From Escarpia spicata (lineage: Eukaryota; Annelida; Polychaeta; Sabellida; Siboglinidae): 64,000 nucleotides of DNA. The stretch's first letter is position 1. Each line of letters starts with the position of its first letter. The DNA is taken from NCBI GenBank assembly GCA_963995525.1, contig OZ023206.1:49349703-49413702 (forward strand). Reading direction: 5' to 3'. The position numbers and the translations under genes are program-made. The notes below the pieces were generated by a model. The model did no database searches. It was not told where the DNA came from and worked only from the letters and a program-made list of their open reading frames with translations. This document shows, one piece after another, positions 23,329-35,465 of the stretch.

Positions 23329-26300
23329 TATGTACCGGTAACTACTAGTTAATGTTGACTGGTGTATGCTGATGTTCACCGGTATGTACCGGTAACTACT
23401 AGTTAATGTTGACTGGTGTATGCTGATGTTCACCAGTATGTACCGGTAACTACTAGTTAATGTTGACTGGTGTATGCTGATGTTCACCCGTATGCACCGG
23501 TAACTACTAGTTAATGTTGACTGGTGTATGCTGATGTTCACCCGACATTTAACGACTCCACAGACATATGAATGTAAGAACCAATGTAAGACATTTAACG
23601 ACTCCACAGACACCTGAATGTAAGAACCAATGTAAGACATATAACGACTCCACAGACACCTGAATGTAAGAACCAATGTAAGACAGTTAACGACTCCACA
23701 GACAGCTGAATGTAAGAACCAATGTAAGACATTTAACGACTCCACAGACACCTGAATGTAAGAACCAATGTAAGACATTTAACGACTCCACAGACACCTG
23801 AATGTAAGAACTAATGTAAGACATTTAACGACTCCACAGACACCTGAATGTAAGAACCAATGTAAGACATTTAACGACTCCACAGACACCTGAATGTAAG
23901 AACTAATGTAAGACATTTAACGACTCCACAGACACCTGAATGTAAGAACCAATGTCAGACATTTAACGACTCCACAGACACCTGAATGTAAGAACCAATG
24001 TAAGACATTTAACGAATCCACAGACACCTGAATGTAAGAACCAATGTAAGACATTTAACAACTCCACAGACACCTGAATGTAAGAACCAATGTAAGACAT
24101 TTAACGACTCCACAGACACCTGAATGTAAGAACCAATGTAATACATTTAACGACTCCACAGACACCTGAATGTAAGAACCAATGTAAGACATTTAACGAC
24201 TCCACAGACACCTGAATGTAAGAACCATTGTAAGACATTTAACGACTCCACAGACACCTGAATGTAAGAACCAATGTAAGATATTTAACGACTCCACAGA
24301 CACCTGAATGTAAGAACCAATGTAAGACATTTAACGACTCCACAGACACCTGAATGTAAGAACTAATGTAAGACATTTAACGACTCCACAGACATCTGCA
24401 TGTAAGAACCAATGTAAGACATTTAAAGACTCCACAGACACCTGAATGTAAGAACAAATGTAAGACATTTAACAACTTCACAGACACCTGAATGTAAGAA
24501 CCAATGTAAGACATTTAACGACTCCACAGACAACTGAATGTAAGAACCAATGTAAAACATTTAACGACTCCACAGACACCTGAATGTAAGAACCAATGTA
24601 AGACATTTAACGAATCCACAGACACCTGAATGTAAGAACCAATGTAAGACATTTAACAACTCCACAGACACCTGAATGTAAGAACCAATGTAAGACATTT
24701 AACGACTCCACAGACACCTGAATGTAAGAACCAATGTAATACATTTAACGACTCCACAGACACCTGAATGTAAGAACCAATGTAAGACATTTAACGACTC
24801 CACAGACACCTGAATGTAAGAACCATTGTAAGACATTTAACGACTCCACAGACACCTGAATGTAAGAACCAATGTAAGATATTTAACGACTCCACAGACA
24901 CCTGAATGTAAGAACCAATGTAAGACATTTAACGACTCCACAGACACCTGAATGTAAGAACTAATGTAAGACATTTAACGACTCCACATACATCTGCATG
25001 TAAGAACCAATGTAAGACATTTAAAGACTCCACAGACACCTGAATGTAAGAACAAATGTAAGACATTTAACAACTTCACAGACACCTGAATGTAAGAACC
25101 AATGTAAGACATTTAACGACTCCACAGACAACTGAATGTAAGAACCAATGTAAAACATTTAACGACTCCACAGACACCTGAATGTAAGAACCAATGTAAG
25201 ACATTTAACGACTCCACAGACACCTGAATGTAAGAACCAATGTAAGACATTTAACGACTCCACAGACACCTGAATGTAAGAACCAATGTAATACATTTAA
25301 CGACTCCACAGACACCTGAATGTAAGAACCAATGTAAGACATTTAACGACTCCACAGACACCTGAATGTAAGAACCATTGTAAGACATTTAACGACTCCA
25401 CAGACACCTGAATGTAAGAACCAATGTAAGATATTTAACGACTCCACAGACACCTGAATGTAAGAACCAATGTAAGACATTTAACGACTCCACAGACACC
25501 TGAATGTAAGAACTAATGTAAGACATTTAACGACTCCACAGACACCTGCATGTAAGAACCAATGTAAGACATTTAAAGACTCCACAGACACCTGAATGTA
25601 AGAACCAATGTAAGACATTTAACAACTTCACAGACACCTGAATGTAAGAACCAATGTAAGACATTTAACGACTCCACAGACACCTGAATGTAAGAACCAA
25701 TGTAAGACATTTAACGACTCCACAGACACCTGAATGTAAGAACCAATGTAAGACATTTAACGACTCCACAGACACCTGAATGTAAGAACCAATGTAAGAC
25801 GTTTAACGACTCCACAGACACCTGAATGTAAGAACCAATGTAAGACGTTTAACGACTCCACAGACACCTGAATGTAAGAACTAATGTAAGACATTTAACG
25901 ACTCCACAGACACCGGAATGTAAGAACCAATGTAAGACATTTAACGACTCCACAGACACCTGAATGTAAGAACTAATGTAAGACATTTAACGACTCCACA
26001 GACACCTGAATGTAAGAACCAATGTAAGACATTTAACGACTCCACAAACACCTGAATGTAAGAACCAATGTAAGACATTTAACGACGCCACAAACACCTG
26101 AATGTAAGAACCAATGTAAGACATTTAACAACTCCACAGACACCTGAATGTAAGAACCAATGTAAGACATTTAACAACTCCACAGACACCTGATTGTAAG
26201 AACTAATGTAAGACATTTATGTACCGGTAACTACTAGTTAATGTTGACTGGTGTATGCTGATGTTCACCGGTATGTACCGGTAACTACTAGTTAATGTTG

Positions 26301-29300
26301 ACTGGTGTATGCTGATGTTCACCAGTATGTACCGGTAACTACTAGTTAATGTTGACTGGTGTATGCTGATGTTCACCCGTATGCACCGGTAACTACTAGT
26401 TAATGTTGACTGGTGTATGCTGATGTTCACCCGTATGTACCGGTAACTACTAGTTAATGTTGACTGGTGTATGCTGATGTTCACCCGACATTTAACGACT
26501 CCACAGACACCTGAATGTAAGAACCAATGTAAGACATTTAACGACTCCACAGACACCTGAATGTAAGAACCATTGTAAGACATTTAACGACTCCACAGAC
26601 ACCTGAATGTAAGAACTAATGTAAGACATTTAACGACTCCACATACATCTGCATGTAAGAACCAATGTAAGACATTTAAAGACTCCACAGACACCTGAAT
26701 GTAAGAACAAATGTAAGACATTTAACAACTTCACAGACACCTGAATGTAAGAACCAATGTAAGACATTTAACGACTCCACAGACAACTGAATGTAAGAAC
26801 CAATGTAAAACATTTAACGACTCCACAGACACCTGAATGTAAGAACCAATGTAAGACATTTAACGACTCCACAGACACCTGAATGTAAGAACCAATGTAA
26901 GACATTTAACGACTCCACAGACACCTGAATGTAAGAACCAATGTAATACATTTAACGACTCCACAGACACCTGAATGTAAGAACCAATGTAAGACATTTA
27001 ACGACTCCACAGACACCTGAATGTAAGAACCATTGTAAGACATTTAACGACTCCACAGACACCTGAATGTAAGAACCAATGTAAGATATTTAACGACTCC
27101 ACAGACACCTGAATGTAAGAACCAATGTAAGACATTTAACGACTCCACAGACACCTGAATGTAAGAACTAATGTAAGACATTTAACGACTCCACAGACAC
27201 CTGCATGTAAGAACCAATGTAAGACATTTAAAGACTCCACAGACACCTGAATGTAAGAACCAATGTAAGACATTTAACAACTTCACAGACACCTGAATGT
27301 AAGAACCAATGTAAGACATTTAACGACTCCACAGACACCTGAATGTAAGAACCAATGTAAGACATTTAACGACTCCACAGACACCTGAATGTAAGAACCA
27401 ATGTAAGACATTTAACGACTCCACAGACACCTGAATGTAAGAACCAATGTAAGACGTTTAACGACTCCACAGACACCTGAATGTAAGAACCAATGTAAGA
27501 CGTTTAACGACTCCACAGACACCTGAATGTAAGAACTAATGTAAGACATTTAACGACTCCACAGACACCGGAATGTAAGAACCAATGTAAGACATTTAAC
27601 GACTCCACAGACACCTGAATGTAAGAACTAATGTAAGACATTTAACGACTCCACAGACACCTGAATGTAAGAACCAATGTAAGACATTTAACGACTCCAC
27701 AAACACCTGAATGTAAGAACCAATGTAAGACATTTAACGACGCCACAAACACCTGAATGTAAGAACCAATGTAAGACATTTAACAACTCCACAGACACCT
27801 GAATGTAAGAACCAATGTAAGACATTTAACAACTCCACAGACACCTGATTGTAAGAACTAATGTAAGACATTTATGTACCGGTAACTACTAGTTAATGTT
27901 GACTGGTGTATGCTGATGTTCACCGGTATGTACCGGTAACTACTAGTTAATGTTGACTGGTGTATGCTGATGTTCACCAGTATGTACCGGTAACTACTAG
28001 TTAATGTTGACTGGTGTATGCTGATGTTCACCCGTATGCACCGGTAACTACTAGTTAATGTTGACTGGTGTATGCTGATGTTCACCCGTATGTACCGGTA
28101 ACTACTAGTTAATGTTGACTGGTGTATGCTGATGTTCACCCGACATTTAACGACTCCACAGACACCTGAATGTAAGAACCAATGTAAGACATTTAACGAC
28201 TCCACAGACACCTGAATGTAAGAACCAATGTAAGACATTTAACGACTCCACAGACACCTGAATGTAAGAACCAATGTAAGACATTTAACGACTCCACAGA
28301 CACCTGAATGTAAGAACCAATGTAATACATTTAACGACTCCACAGACACCTGAATGTAAGAACCAATGTAAGACATTTAACGACTCCACAGACACCTGAA
28401 TGTAAGAACCAATGTAAGACAGTTAACTTCTCCACAGACACCTGAATGTAAGAACCAATGTAAGACATTTAACGAATCCACAGACACCTGAATGTAAGAA
28501 CCAATGTAAGACATTTAACGACTCCACAGACACCTGAATGTAAGAACCAATGTAAGACATTTAACGAATCCACAGACACCTGAATGTAAGAACCAATGTA
28601 AGACATTTAACGACTCCACAGACACCTGAATGTAAGAACCAATGTAAGACATTTAACGACTCCACAGACACCTGAATGTAAGAACCAATGTAAGATATTT
28701 AACGACTCCACAGACACCTGAATGTAAGAACTAATGTAAGACATTTATGTTCCGGTAACTACTAGTTAATGTTGACTGGTGTATGTTGATGTTCAAAGGT
28801 ATGTACCGGTAACTACTAGTTAATGTTGACTGGTGTATGCTGATGTTCACCTGTATGTACCGGTAACTACTAGTTAATGTTGACTGGTGTATGCTGATGT
28901 TCACCCGTATGCACCGGTAACTACTAGTTAATGTTGACTGGTGTATGCTGATGTTCACCCGTATGCACCGGTAACTACTAGTTAATGTTGACTGGTGTAT
29001 GCTGATGTTCACCCGTATGCACCGGTAACTACTAGTTAATGTTGACTGGTGTATGCTGATGTTCACCTGTATGTACCCGTAACTACTAGTTAATGTTGAC
29101 TGGTGTATGCTGATGTTCACCCGTATGCATCGGTAACTACTAGTTAATGTTGACTGGTGTATGCTGATGTTCACCTGTATGTACCGGTAACTACTAGTTA
29201 ATGTTGACTGGTGTATGCTGATGTTCACCCGTATGCACCGGTAAGTACTAGTTAATGTTGACTGGTGTATGCTGATGTTCACAGGTAACTACTAGTTAAT

Positions 29301-30874
29301 GTTGACTGGTGTATGCTGATGTTCACCCGTATGCACCGGTAACTACTAGTTAATGTTGATTGGTGTATGCTGATGTTCAACGGTATGTACCGGTAACTAC
29401 TAGTTAATGTTGACTGGTGTATGCTGATGTTCACCTGTATGTACCGGTAACTACTAGTTAATGTTGACTGGTGTATGCTGATGTTCACCCGTATGCACCG
29501 GTAACTACTAGTTAATGTTGACTGGTGTATGCTGATGTTCACCTGTATGTACCGGTAACTACTAGTTAATGTTGACTGGTGTATGCTGATGTTCACCCGT
29601 ATGCACCGGTAACTACTAGTTAATGTTGACTGGTGTATGCTGATGTTCACCCGTATGTACCGGTAACTACTAGTTAATGTTGACTGGTGTATGCTGATGT
29701 TCACACGTATGCACCGGTAACTACTAGTTAATGTTGACTGGTGTATGCTGATGTTCACCCGTATGCACCGGTAACTACTAGTTAATGTTGACTGGTGTAT
29801 GCTGATGTTCACCCGTATGTACCGGTAACTACTAGTTAATGTTGACTGGTGTATACTGATGTTCACCTGTATGTACCGGTAACTACTAGTTAATGTTGAC
29901 TGGTGTATGCTGATGTTCACCCGTATGCACCGGTAACTACTAGTTAATGTTGACTGGTGTATGCTGATGTTCACCTGTATGTACCGGTAACTACTAGTTA
30001 ATGTTGACTGGTGTATGCTGATGTTCACCGGTATGTACCGGTAACTACTAGTTAATGTTGACTGGTGTATGCTGATGTTCACCCGTATGCACCGGTAACT
30101 ACTAGTTAATGTTGACTGGTGTATGCTGATGTTCACCCGTATGCACCGGTAACTACTAGTTAATGTTGACTGGTGTATGCTGATGTTCACCTGTATGTAC
30201 CGGTAACTACTAGTTAATGTTGACTGGTGTATGCTGATGTTCACCCGTATGCACCGGTAAGTACTAGTTAATGTTGACTGGTGTATGCTGATGTTCACCT
30301 GTATGTACCGGTAACAACTAGTTAATGTTGACTGGTGTATGCTGATGTTCACCGGTATGTACCGGTAACTACTAGTTAATGTTGACTGGTGTATGCTGAT
30401 GTTCACCCGTATGCACCGGTAACTACTAGTTAATGCTGACTGGTGTATGCTGATGTTCACCCGTATGTACCTGTAACTACTAGTTAATGTTGACTGGTGT
30501 ATACTGATGTTCACCTGTATGTACCGGTAACTACTAGTTAATGTTGACTGGTGTATGCTGATGTTCACCCGTATGCACCGGTAACTACTAGTTAATGTTG
30601 ACTGGTGTATGCTGATGTTCACCTGTATGTACCGGTAACTACTAGTTAATGTTGACTGGTTTATGCTGATGTTCACCGGTATGTACCGGTAACTACTAGT
30701 TAATGTTGACTGGTGTATGCTGATGTTCACCTGTATGTACCGGTAACTACTAGTTAATGTTGACTGGTGTATGCTGATGTTCACCTGTATGTACCGGTAA
30801 CTACTAGTTAATGTTAACTGGTGTATGCTGATGTTCACCCATATGCACCGGTAACTACTAGTTAATGTTGACTG
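23329..30874. repeat. Interleaved satellite arrays: 54-bp (R1) and 46-bp (R2)
   Basis: R1 blocks (54 bp, core ACCGGTAACTACTAGTTAAT): 23,329-23,544, 26,219-26,487, 27,874-28,142 and 28,748-30,874, about 4, 5, 5 and 39 units. R2 blocks (46 bp, core AACGACTCCACAGACACCTG): 23,545-26,212, 26,488-27,872 and 28,143-28,746, about 58, 30 and 13 units. Higher-order periods of 1,655 bp (R1x5 + R2x30) and 598 bp (R2x13) show recent block duplication. Because R1 is 18 codons long it leaves reading frames open for hundreds of residues on the minus strand; these are not genes. No spacers, so not CRISPR. Confidence 0.95.
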
Positions 30875-31219
30875 ATGTTTAAGCTCAAAAGGGTAAATTT
30901 CTGTAACAAAACTTCCTGAACAATACAAGAAGATGTTAAGTGTTCTTGTATACTGGTATCTGCCACTGGTTTATATCACAATACGCATGCTGGACAGCAC
31001 TGGTGTGTAACTTTGTGATACTTCGTTTTTATAGTGCCAACTTATACGGCTGAAATTAACGCCGTTACAGAGCCGCCTAGCCGCATGTTTATATTTAGAA
31101 ACTAGGCAGTCGGATCATAGGTCACGGCTGCCAGCGCGCACCGGCATCGCTTATATAGAACCGACGCCGCCGCCGCCGCCGCCGCCGCTAGATGGCGAGG
31201 TCGCATCTATAAAAAAAAA

Positions 31220-31296
31220 GGCCGACGTACGGATTCGGACCCGGAATCTTTCGATCCCTAGTCGAACGCTCTCCCAGGAGAGCTAATCCGGCGCCT
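31220..31296 (-). tRNA. tRNA-like Pol III unit inside the TIR element
   Basis: On the minus strand: A box TTAGCTCTCCTGGG, B box GGGTCCGAATCC, a perfect 4-bp D stem (GCTC/GAGC), a perfect 5-bp anticodon stem (TTCGA/TCGAA) around loop CTAGGGA (anticodon AGG, proline if real), and a 9-T Pol III terminator right after it (31,211-31,219). The acceptor stem pairs at only about 5 of 7 positions and the T stem is poor. It is probably a tRNA pseudogene or a SINE-type promoter, but transcription looks possible. Confidence 0.55.
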
Positions 31297-31345
31297 GCAT
31301 TTATGAGTGGCTTTATCGCGGTTATATACAGGGAACTATACGCAT

Positions 31346-31485
31346 TACAACGGTCGCTAGGGACGCTGCTTACGTAAGCACAACGATAGGTCCTACGTTG
31401 ATCGCTAGGGATAAATAAATAAATAAATAAATTAATTATAATTAATTAATTAATTTTAATTAATTTATTAATTAATTAAATTTAA

Positions 31486-31554
<69 letters not shown>

Positions 31555-31805
31555 GTTAACGTTGATCGCTAGGGCTAAACTAATTACTGGAATAATCGCT
31601 AGATGGCGCCTTAATATTATCAATCAAAAGTGACAGGCCATCAATCACGTTTTTTATAAGTAGGTTCCCGATTTCTCTCAGGTTACACAAAACCCTTTGA
31701 TATTTTTTTATAAGTAGGTTCCCGAAAAAGATAAGGACGTTTTTTATGCATGGATTTAGGCCTAAAAGGGGGCGGGGCGAGGGCATGTGGACTCTACATA
31801 CTACT
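31346..31805. repeat. Right terminal inverted repeat
   Basis: Reverse-complement partner of 22,899-23,314, ending in ACT at 31,805, followed by ATCACC. Its internal (TA)n tract (31,489-31,551) is longer than in the left copy. Confidence 0.9.
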
Positions 31806-31811
31806 ATCACC
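31806..31811. other. Target-site duplication, right (ATCACC)
   Basis: Direct repeat of 22,893-22,898. Confidence 0.75.
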
Positions 31812-32685
31812 ACTGACAATTATCTACCAATCAACATTTTGCTAGTAGTGAAAATTATATTGAAGCTATTTGGGACTCGTTTTTATTGTTAGCCTCAGAA
31901 CCTTAAAGACATATTCTTCTGAGTGCCCCTAACTTGGTATCTTTTAAGCATTACCAATCAAACATTGACATTTAAACAAGCTAACACATATTTTTTAGGT
32001 AAGGCGCACCCTGACCCCCCCCCACCCCCGCTACACGCTTCGTTACGTCGACCCGTAGATCTACACCCCAACTCCCAGAGTGGCGTAAGCTATATGGTTG
32101 ACAGCAACGGTGTCGCTGTTTAATGACATACTTGTCTTATTATGTGTTGCGCCTCTACGTTGCTGCACCATAGCAAGCTCTTATACATTTGGCATTTTTA
32201 CCAGTTTCTAATTTCTATTCGGCATTGCACTTTTTACAGTTGTTTTATGATTGTATCAGATCGACGATGGACTATGCTGTTTTGGGAAGTGTTTAGTGAC
32301 TCTTCAGTATTTTAGTAATTTATACCTGTACAGTGAACTGCGCAGTAAAATGCACCTGTGCCACAACATTGCTGCTGATCGACCAGGCGTGACGACAACA
32401 ACAGGACCACTGCACAGCCATTCTTCACAGCATGTTCGCGTACAATCGAACTGACGTACTACGGATTGGACTCGCCATTGTGAACAGATTGCTAGACGCT
32501 TATGCGGCACAACTTGGACCACTTGGACCACTTGGACGCTTGAACAATCGGCGGACTCGCAGGGGCTGTAGGGCATGGAGGTCAAAACAAAGAGCAATTA
32601 ATGTGCTAATTAACCATCACCCCGTCCATCGTTTACCGCGAGACGTAACATCTGAAGGCAGAATCTGATTCGACTTACGTTTGAT
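31812..32685. other. No gene recognised (possible LINE D leader)
   Basis: No protein family seen. The last few hundred bases may be the 5' leader of the LINE that follows. Confidence 0.5.
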
Positions 32686-32689
32686 AGCC

Positions 32690-34660
32690 CAACTACTGCC
32701 ACGATTGGGCTGTTAAACGTAAGGTCTCTTCGTAAGAAAGCAGACTTTGTCACAGACTACATATGTGAAAACGACATCGACATCATGTGCCTGACAGAGA
32801 CGTGGTTGTGCATTAATGATGATACTTTCACTTCTGCGATGGTCCCTCACGGTTATAATTTAAAACATATCCCGCGGAGCGATCGACGGGGTGGGGGAAT
32901 TGGACTCTTTCTTAAGACCTCCTTCCATCTTTCTCTATCCAGACCACGGATTTTTTCGAAAGCCTTGAAGTGATGCTTCGAAACACCTGAATCGTTATAC
33001 TCGGTGACTTCAATGTTCGCTATGGAAACGATGACGACAAAGATGCTCGTGACTTAAGTTTTTCGGATTTTTTCGAAAGCCTTGAAGTGATGCTACGCGG
33101 GTCGATATTTGCGGCAACAGCACACATCTTTGTAATTTGTCGACCACCGTCGTCTGGTCGCAAGTCGAAGTCCTTTTGCCAATTCCTCGTAGAATTCGAC
33201 GAATTTTTCGAATGCGTTTCGCTTCGAAACACCTGAATCGTTATACTCGGTGACTTCAATGTTCGCTATGGAAACGACGACGACAAAGATGCACGTGACT
33301 TAACTGCATTGCTGAACGATGTAAACCTAAAACAACATGTGACATCGGCAACACAAGTGGCGTCACACGCGGCTAGCTGTCCATCGTGAAATTTACAGTG
33401 GCTTGCGTAAACAGAGCATCGCCACAACCAAATATGGTTATTACTGTGCTGAAATCGAAGCTACATCTCACGATACCAAAGAAATGTATCGCATCACGAA
33501 CAATTTGATGAGTCGTACTCGTACGCCTGTGCTCCCCAGTAATGTGACGACTACTCGGATTAGCTAGGAGAGCGATTAGTCTCTTACTTCACAGATAAGA
33601 TCACTGATATCAGTACACGGCTGATGACTGCACGCTCGCAATGCCAACTGCATTCCTACAACGTGGCAACGCAATGTACTGGTTGAAGTCGTATCTGTCA
33701 CAGCGAACACATGCAGTTAAATTTGGCAATATAATTTCAAGAAGTGTCGATCTAACATGGGGTGTGCCTCAAGATAGCGTGCTCGCACCTCTTCTGTTCA
33801 CGATCTACTGCGTTGGACTCAATAATGTTTCTGAATATCAACAACTGCGCTGTCATATGTACGCTGATGTTATGCAATTATATGTGGACATTCCCCGTGA
33901 CCAGCCACTTACAATGGACACCGACCGAATATCTCGTTGTACCACCGATGTGAAAGCGTGGATGTCTTACCGTAGTCTCCTGCTTAACGAGAACAAAACC
34001 GAGGTGATCGTCATATCTGCAATGAACAATCGGAAACTTGTTCACCCGCCTTTTGACCAAGTCATTGATGTATGTGGCTAAGCTGTTTCGCCGAAGCCGG
34101 TTATATGCGACATCAGCGTTCTACTCGACAACACTATGTCGATGTTGAATCAAGTGCGTCGTGTTTGCCAGGTGGCATATTGTCACCTCCGAAGCATCGC
34201 GTTGATTAGGAAATGTATCGGCCCTGCGTACATCTCATCGCTCGTGACATTCTACACGCCGAGTAGATCACGTAGATCGGCCGAACAAGGTCTGCTGACT
34301 GTTCCGAGATATCACCTTGAACAATATGACCGTCGTTCTTTCTTGGTGGCTGACCCGATCCTGTCGTGGTGGTGGTGGGAGACCTCCACGTTCTTGCCAC
34401 TAGAAGTGCTTCGGCTTTGTAACGGTCATCACCTAGTCTATGATGACCCGCCCATGTACAGCTAACCTTATTTCACCGTTGCCAGCGATGCCATAACTCG
34501 GCATCCTGGTGAAATGCTTGTATGGGGCCTGACCAACCCAGCACAAGCACCCTTGGTTGCACAAGTCACATCAAATTCGTTACGATCGGACATTCTACGG
34601 AATCGACCTCGAACCGCCAACGGACATGATATTGACCTTCGCAAACACACTCGAATAGCT
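32690..34660 (+). pseudogene. LINE family D (L2/CR1-like), decayed
   Basis: Starts with an apurinic-endonuclease-like N-terminus (LLNVRSLRKK at about 32,710, then a LTETWL segment and RRGGGIGLFL at about 32,890). After a scrambled region with an internal tandem duplication (about 32,950-33,280), RT motifs follow: GVPQDSVLAPLLF at about 33,763-33,800 (Gly replaced by Asp) and YADV at about 33,860, where the catalytic YADD is expected. The thumb/C-terminal region runs to about 34,460. The changed active-site residue and many frame breaks make it dead. It lies just upstream of the LINE A fragment that abuts the viral block. Confidence 0.7.
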
Positions 34661-34672
34661 ACGTGAAATGTG

Positions 34673-34950
34673 TTTAACAAGATTTAACAAGATTGCCACC
34701 CAGATAATTAACTCTAGGTAGCAGGTGGACAAGGAAGCCCTTGGCTTATCGAGAGTCCGACCTTTTTATCTATGTGTATCCCGCCCGTCTGAGGTATGTG
34801 TCGATTTTATTTTTAAACATATTCACGCTACTAGCACCCACTCAATCAGCAGGTAATCTGTTCCATTCATTTACAGTCCTTTGTGAAAATGAACACTTTC
34901 TTATATCCAATCTACTCTGCTCCTTTGCTAATGCAAGATCAGATCCTCTA
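34673..34950 (-). pseudogene. LINE family A, 5'-truncated, joined to viral capsid gene
   Basis: The last about 280 bp of LINE A, with the ATTTAACAAG tail at 34,674. Its truncated 5' end at 34,950/34,951 is fused directly to the viral major capsid gene. DNA on the other side (34,490-34,672) is not capsid sequence, so the junction involved a deletion or rearrangement, not a clean insertion. Confidence 0.8.
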
Positions 34951-35040
34951 GCTCACGATGCTCGTCTGCGTCGGCGGCATGTCGAACAGGTCCAGTTCGG
35001 TCTTGATGCCCTCGCACGATTGCCGATGCACGAACGCCAT
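34948..35040 (-). pseudogene. Maverick/Polinton major capsid protein, N-terminal 30 codons only
   Basis: ATG at 35,040, 30 codons, then a stop created at the LINE junction (34,948-34,950). The peptide begins MAFVHRQSCE and continues with an ELDLF-x-MPPTQTSI motif. This is the N-terminal signature I know from the invertebrate protein family named after C. elegans F54H12.2, which I take to be the double-jelly-roll capsid of Maverick-type viruses. It lies 6 nt after the pX-like gene, the usual operon-like packing of the block. The rest of the gene is absent from this window, so no capsid can be made from this copy. Confidence 0.7.
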
Positions 35041-35046
35041 TTTTCC

Positions 35047-35463
35047 CTAACGATTGAATATATCGCTCGGCGGTGACGTCCGTTTCGGGCGGCACCCCTT
35101 CTTCTTACTGGTCGTCGCCGCCTTACCCGGTGGCTTTATGCGGCGGTGTCGTTTTTTCGGCGGCGGCAGCCTATTCAGTAGGCCGTCGAGCAGGTCGGCG
35201 CCGGCCTCTTTCGCGCGCCTTTTTAACGACTGTTTCAGATTCTGGCCGGCGACGATGTCCTGCGCCACGCGTACGCCCGTATTAAGGGCGCGCTTCCCCA
35301 GCGCCACGGCGCCCCTCTTAATAAGCGGCATGGCGCTTCGAAACAGACTGCCGAAGAGATTGCCCAGACCGTGACCCCGCTGGACTCGACCACCGACGAA
35401 GACGGGCAGCGCGCCGCCGACCTGACGAAGGTAGTAGTCGTCGTACGCGTTGCGCGTCGTCAT
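35047..35463 (-). CDS. Basic virion protein, adenovirus pX/pVI-like
   Basis: 138 residues from an ATG at 35,463. A Gly-rich hydrophobic segment GHGLGNLFGSLFR (residues 31-43) leads into an amphipathic stretch (44-95) rich in Lys/Arg and Ala. The C-terminus is strongly basic (PPKKRHRRIK, 101-110), fitting nucleic-acid binding and nuclear import. Proteins of this layout sit next to the capsid genes in Maverick/adintovirus genomes and are compared with adenovirus core (pX) or membrane-lytic (pVI) proteins. The start is 2 nt after the penton-like stop and its stop is 6 nt from the capsid ATG. The frame is intact. The exact adenovirus counterpart is an inference. Confidence 0.6.
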   Translation of the reverse strand: MTTRNAYDDYYLRQVGGALPVFVGGRVQRGHGLGNLFGSLFRSAMPLIKRGAVALGKRALNTGVRVAQDIVAGQNLKQSLKRRAKEAGADLLDGLLNRLPPPKKRHRRIKPPGKAATTSKKKGCRPKRTSPPSDIFNR

Positions 35464-35465
35464 CG

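Larger units (their letters stand above)
22899..31805. mobile_element. 8.9-kb TIR element with 6-bp target duplication, satellite-filled
   Basis: A complete element: inverted ends of about 416 bp (left) and 460 bp (right) start with AGTAGTATGTAGAGTCCACA and are flanked on both sides by the direct repeat ATCACC (22,893-22,898 and 31,806-31,811). Long inverted ends, an AG terminus and a 6-bp target duplication are the published signature of Polinton/Maverick elements. Inside there is no capsid, polymerase or integrase, only alternating 54-bp and 46-bp satellite blocks, about 470 bp of unique DNA and a tRNA-like unit. I read it as a non-autonomous, satellite-loaded relative moved in trans; another long-TIR DNA transposon class is possible. 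Confidence 0.75.

Noticed and set aside
23545..28746. 46-bp repeat arrays as a possible CRISPR array
   Set aside because: Units follow each other directly with no spacers, and the DNA is eukaryotic. Plain satellite.
28731..30928. Long minus-strand reading frames (up to 549 codons) of an 18-residue repeat
   Set aside because: They exist only because the 54-bp satellite is a multiple of three and lacks stops in one frame. There is no promoter, no unique domain, and the frame breaks at a shortened unit near 29,280.
31020..31210. (CCG)n and TATA-like text next to the tRNA-like unit as a viral promoter of the 36-40 kb type
   Set aside because: The TATA-like run lacks the GGGCGG partner and is better explained as the Pol III terminator of the antisense tRNA-like unit.
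34490..34672. Possible remainder of the viral capsid gene left of the LINE A fragment
   Set aside because: Translated in all frames it resembles no capsid segment; it is the tail of LINE D or unrelated DNA.
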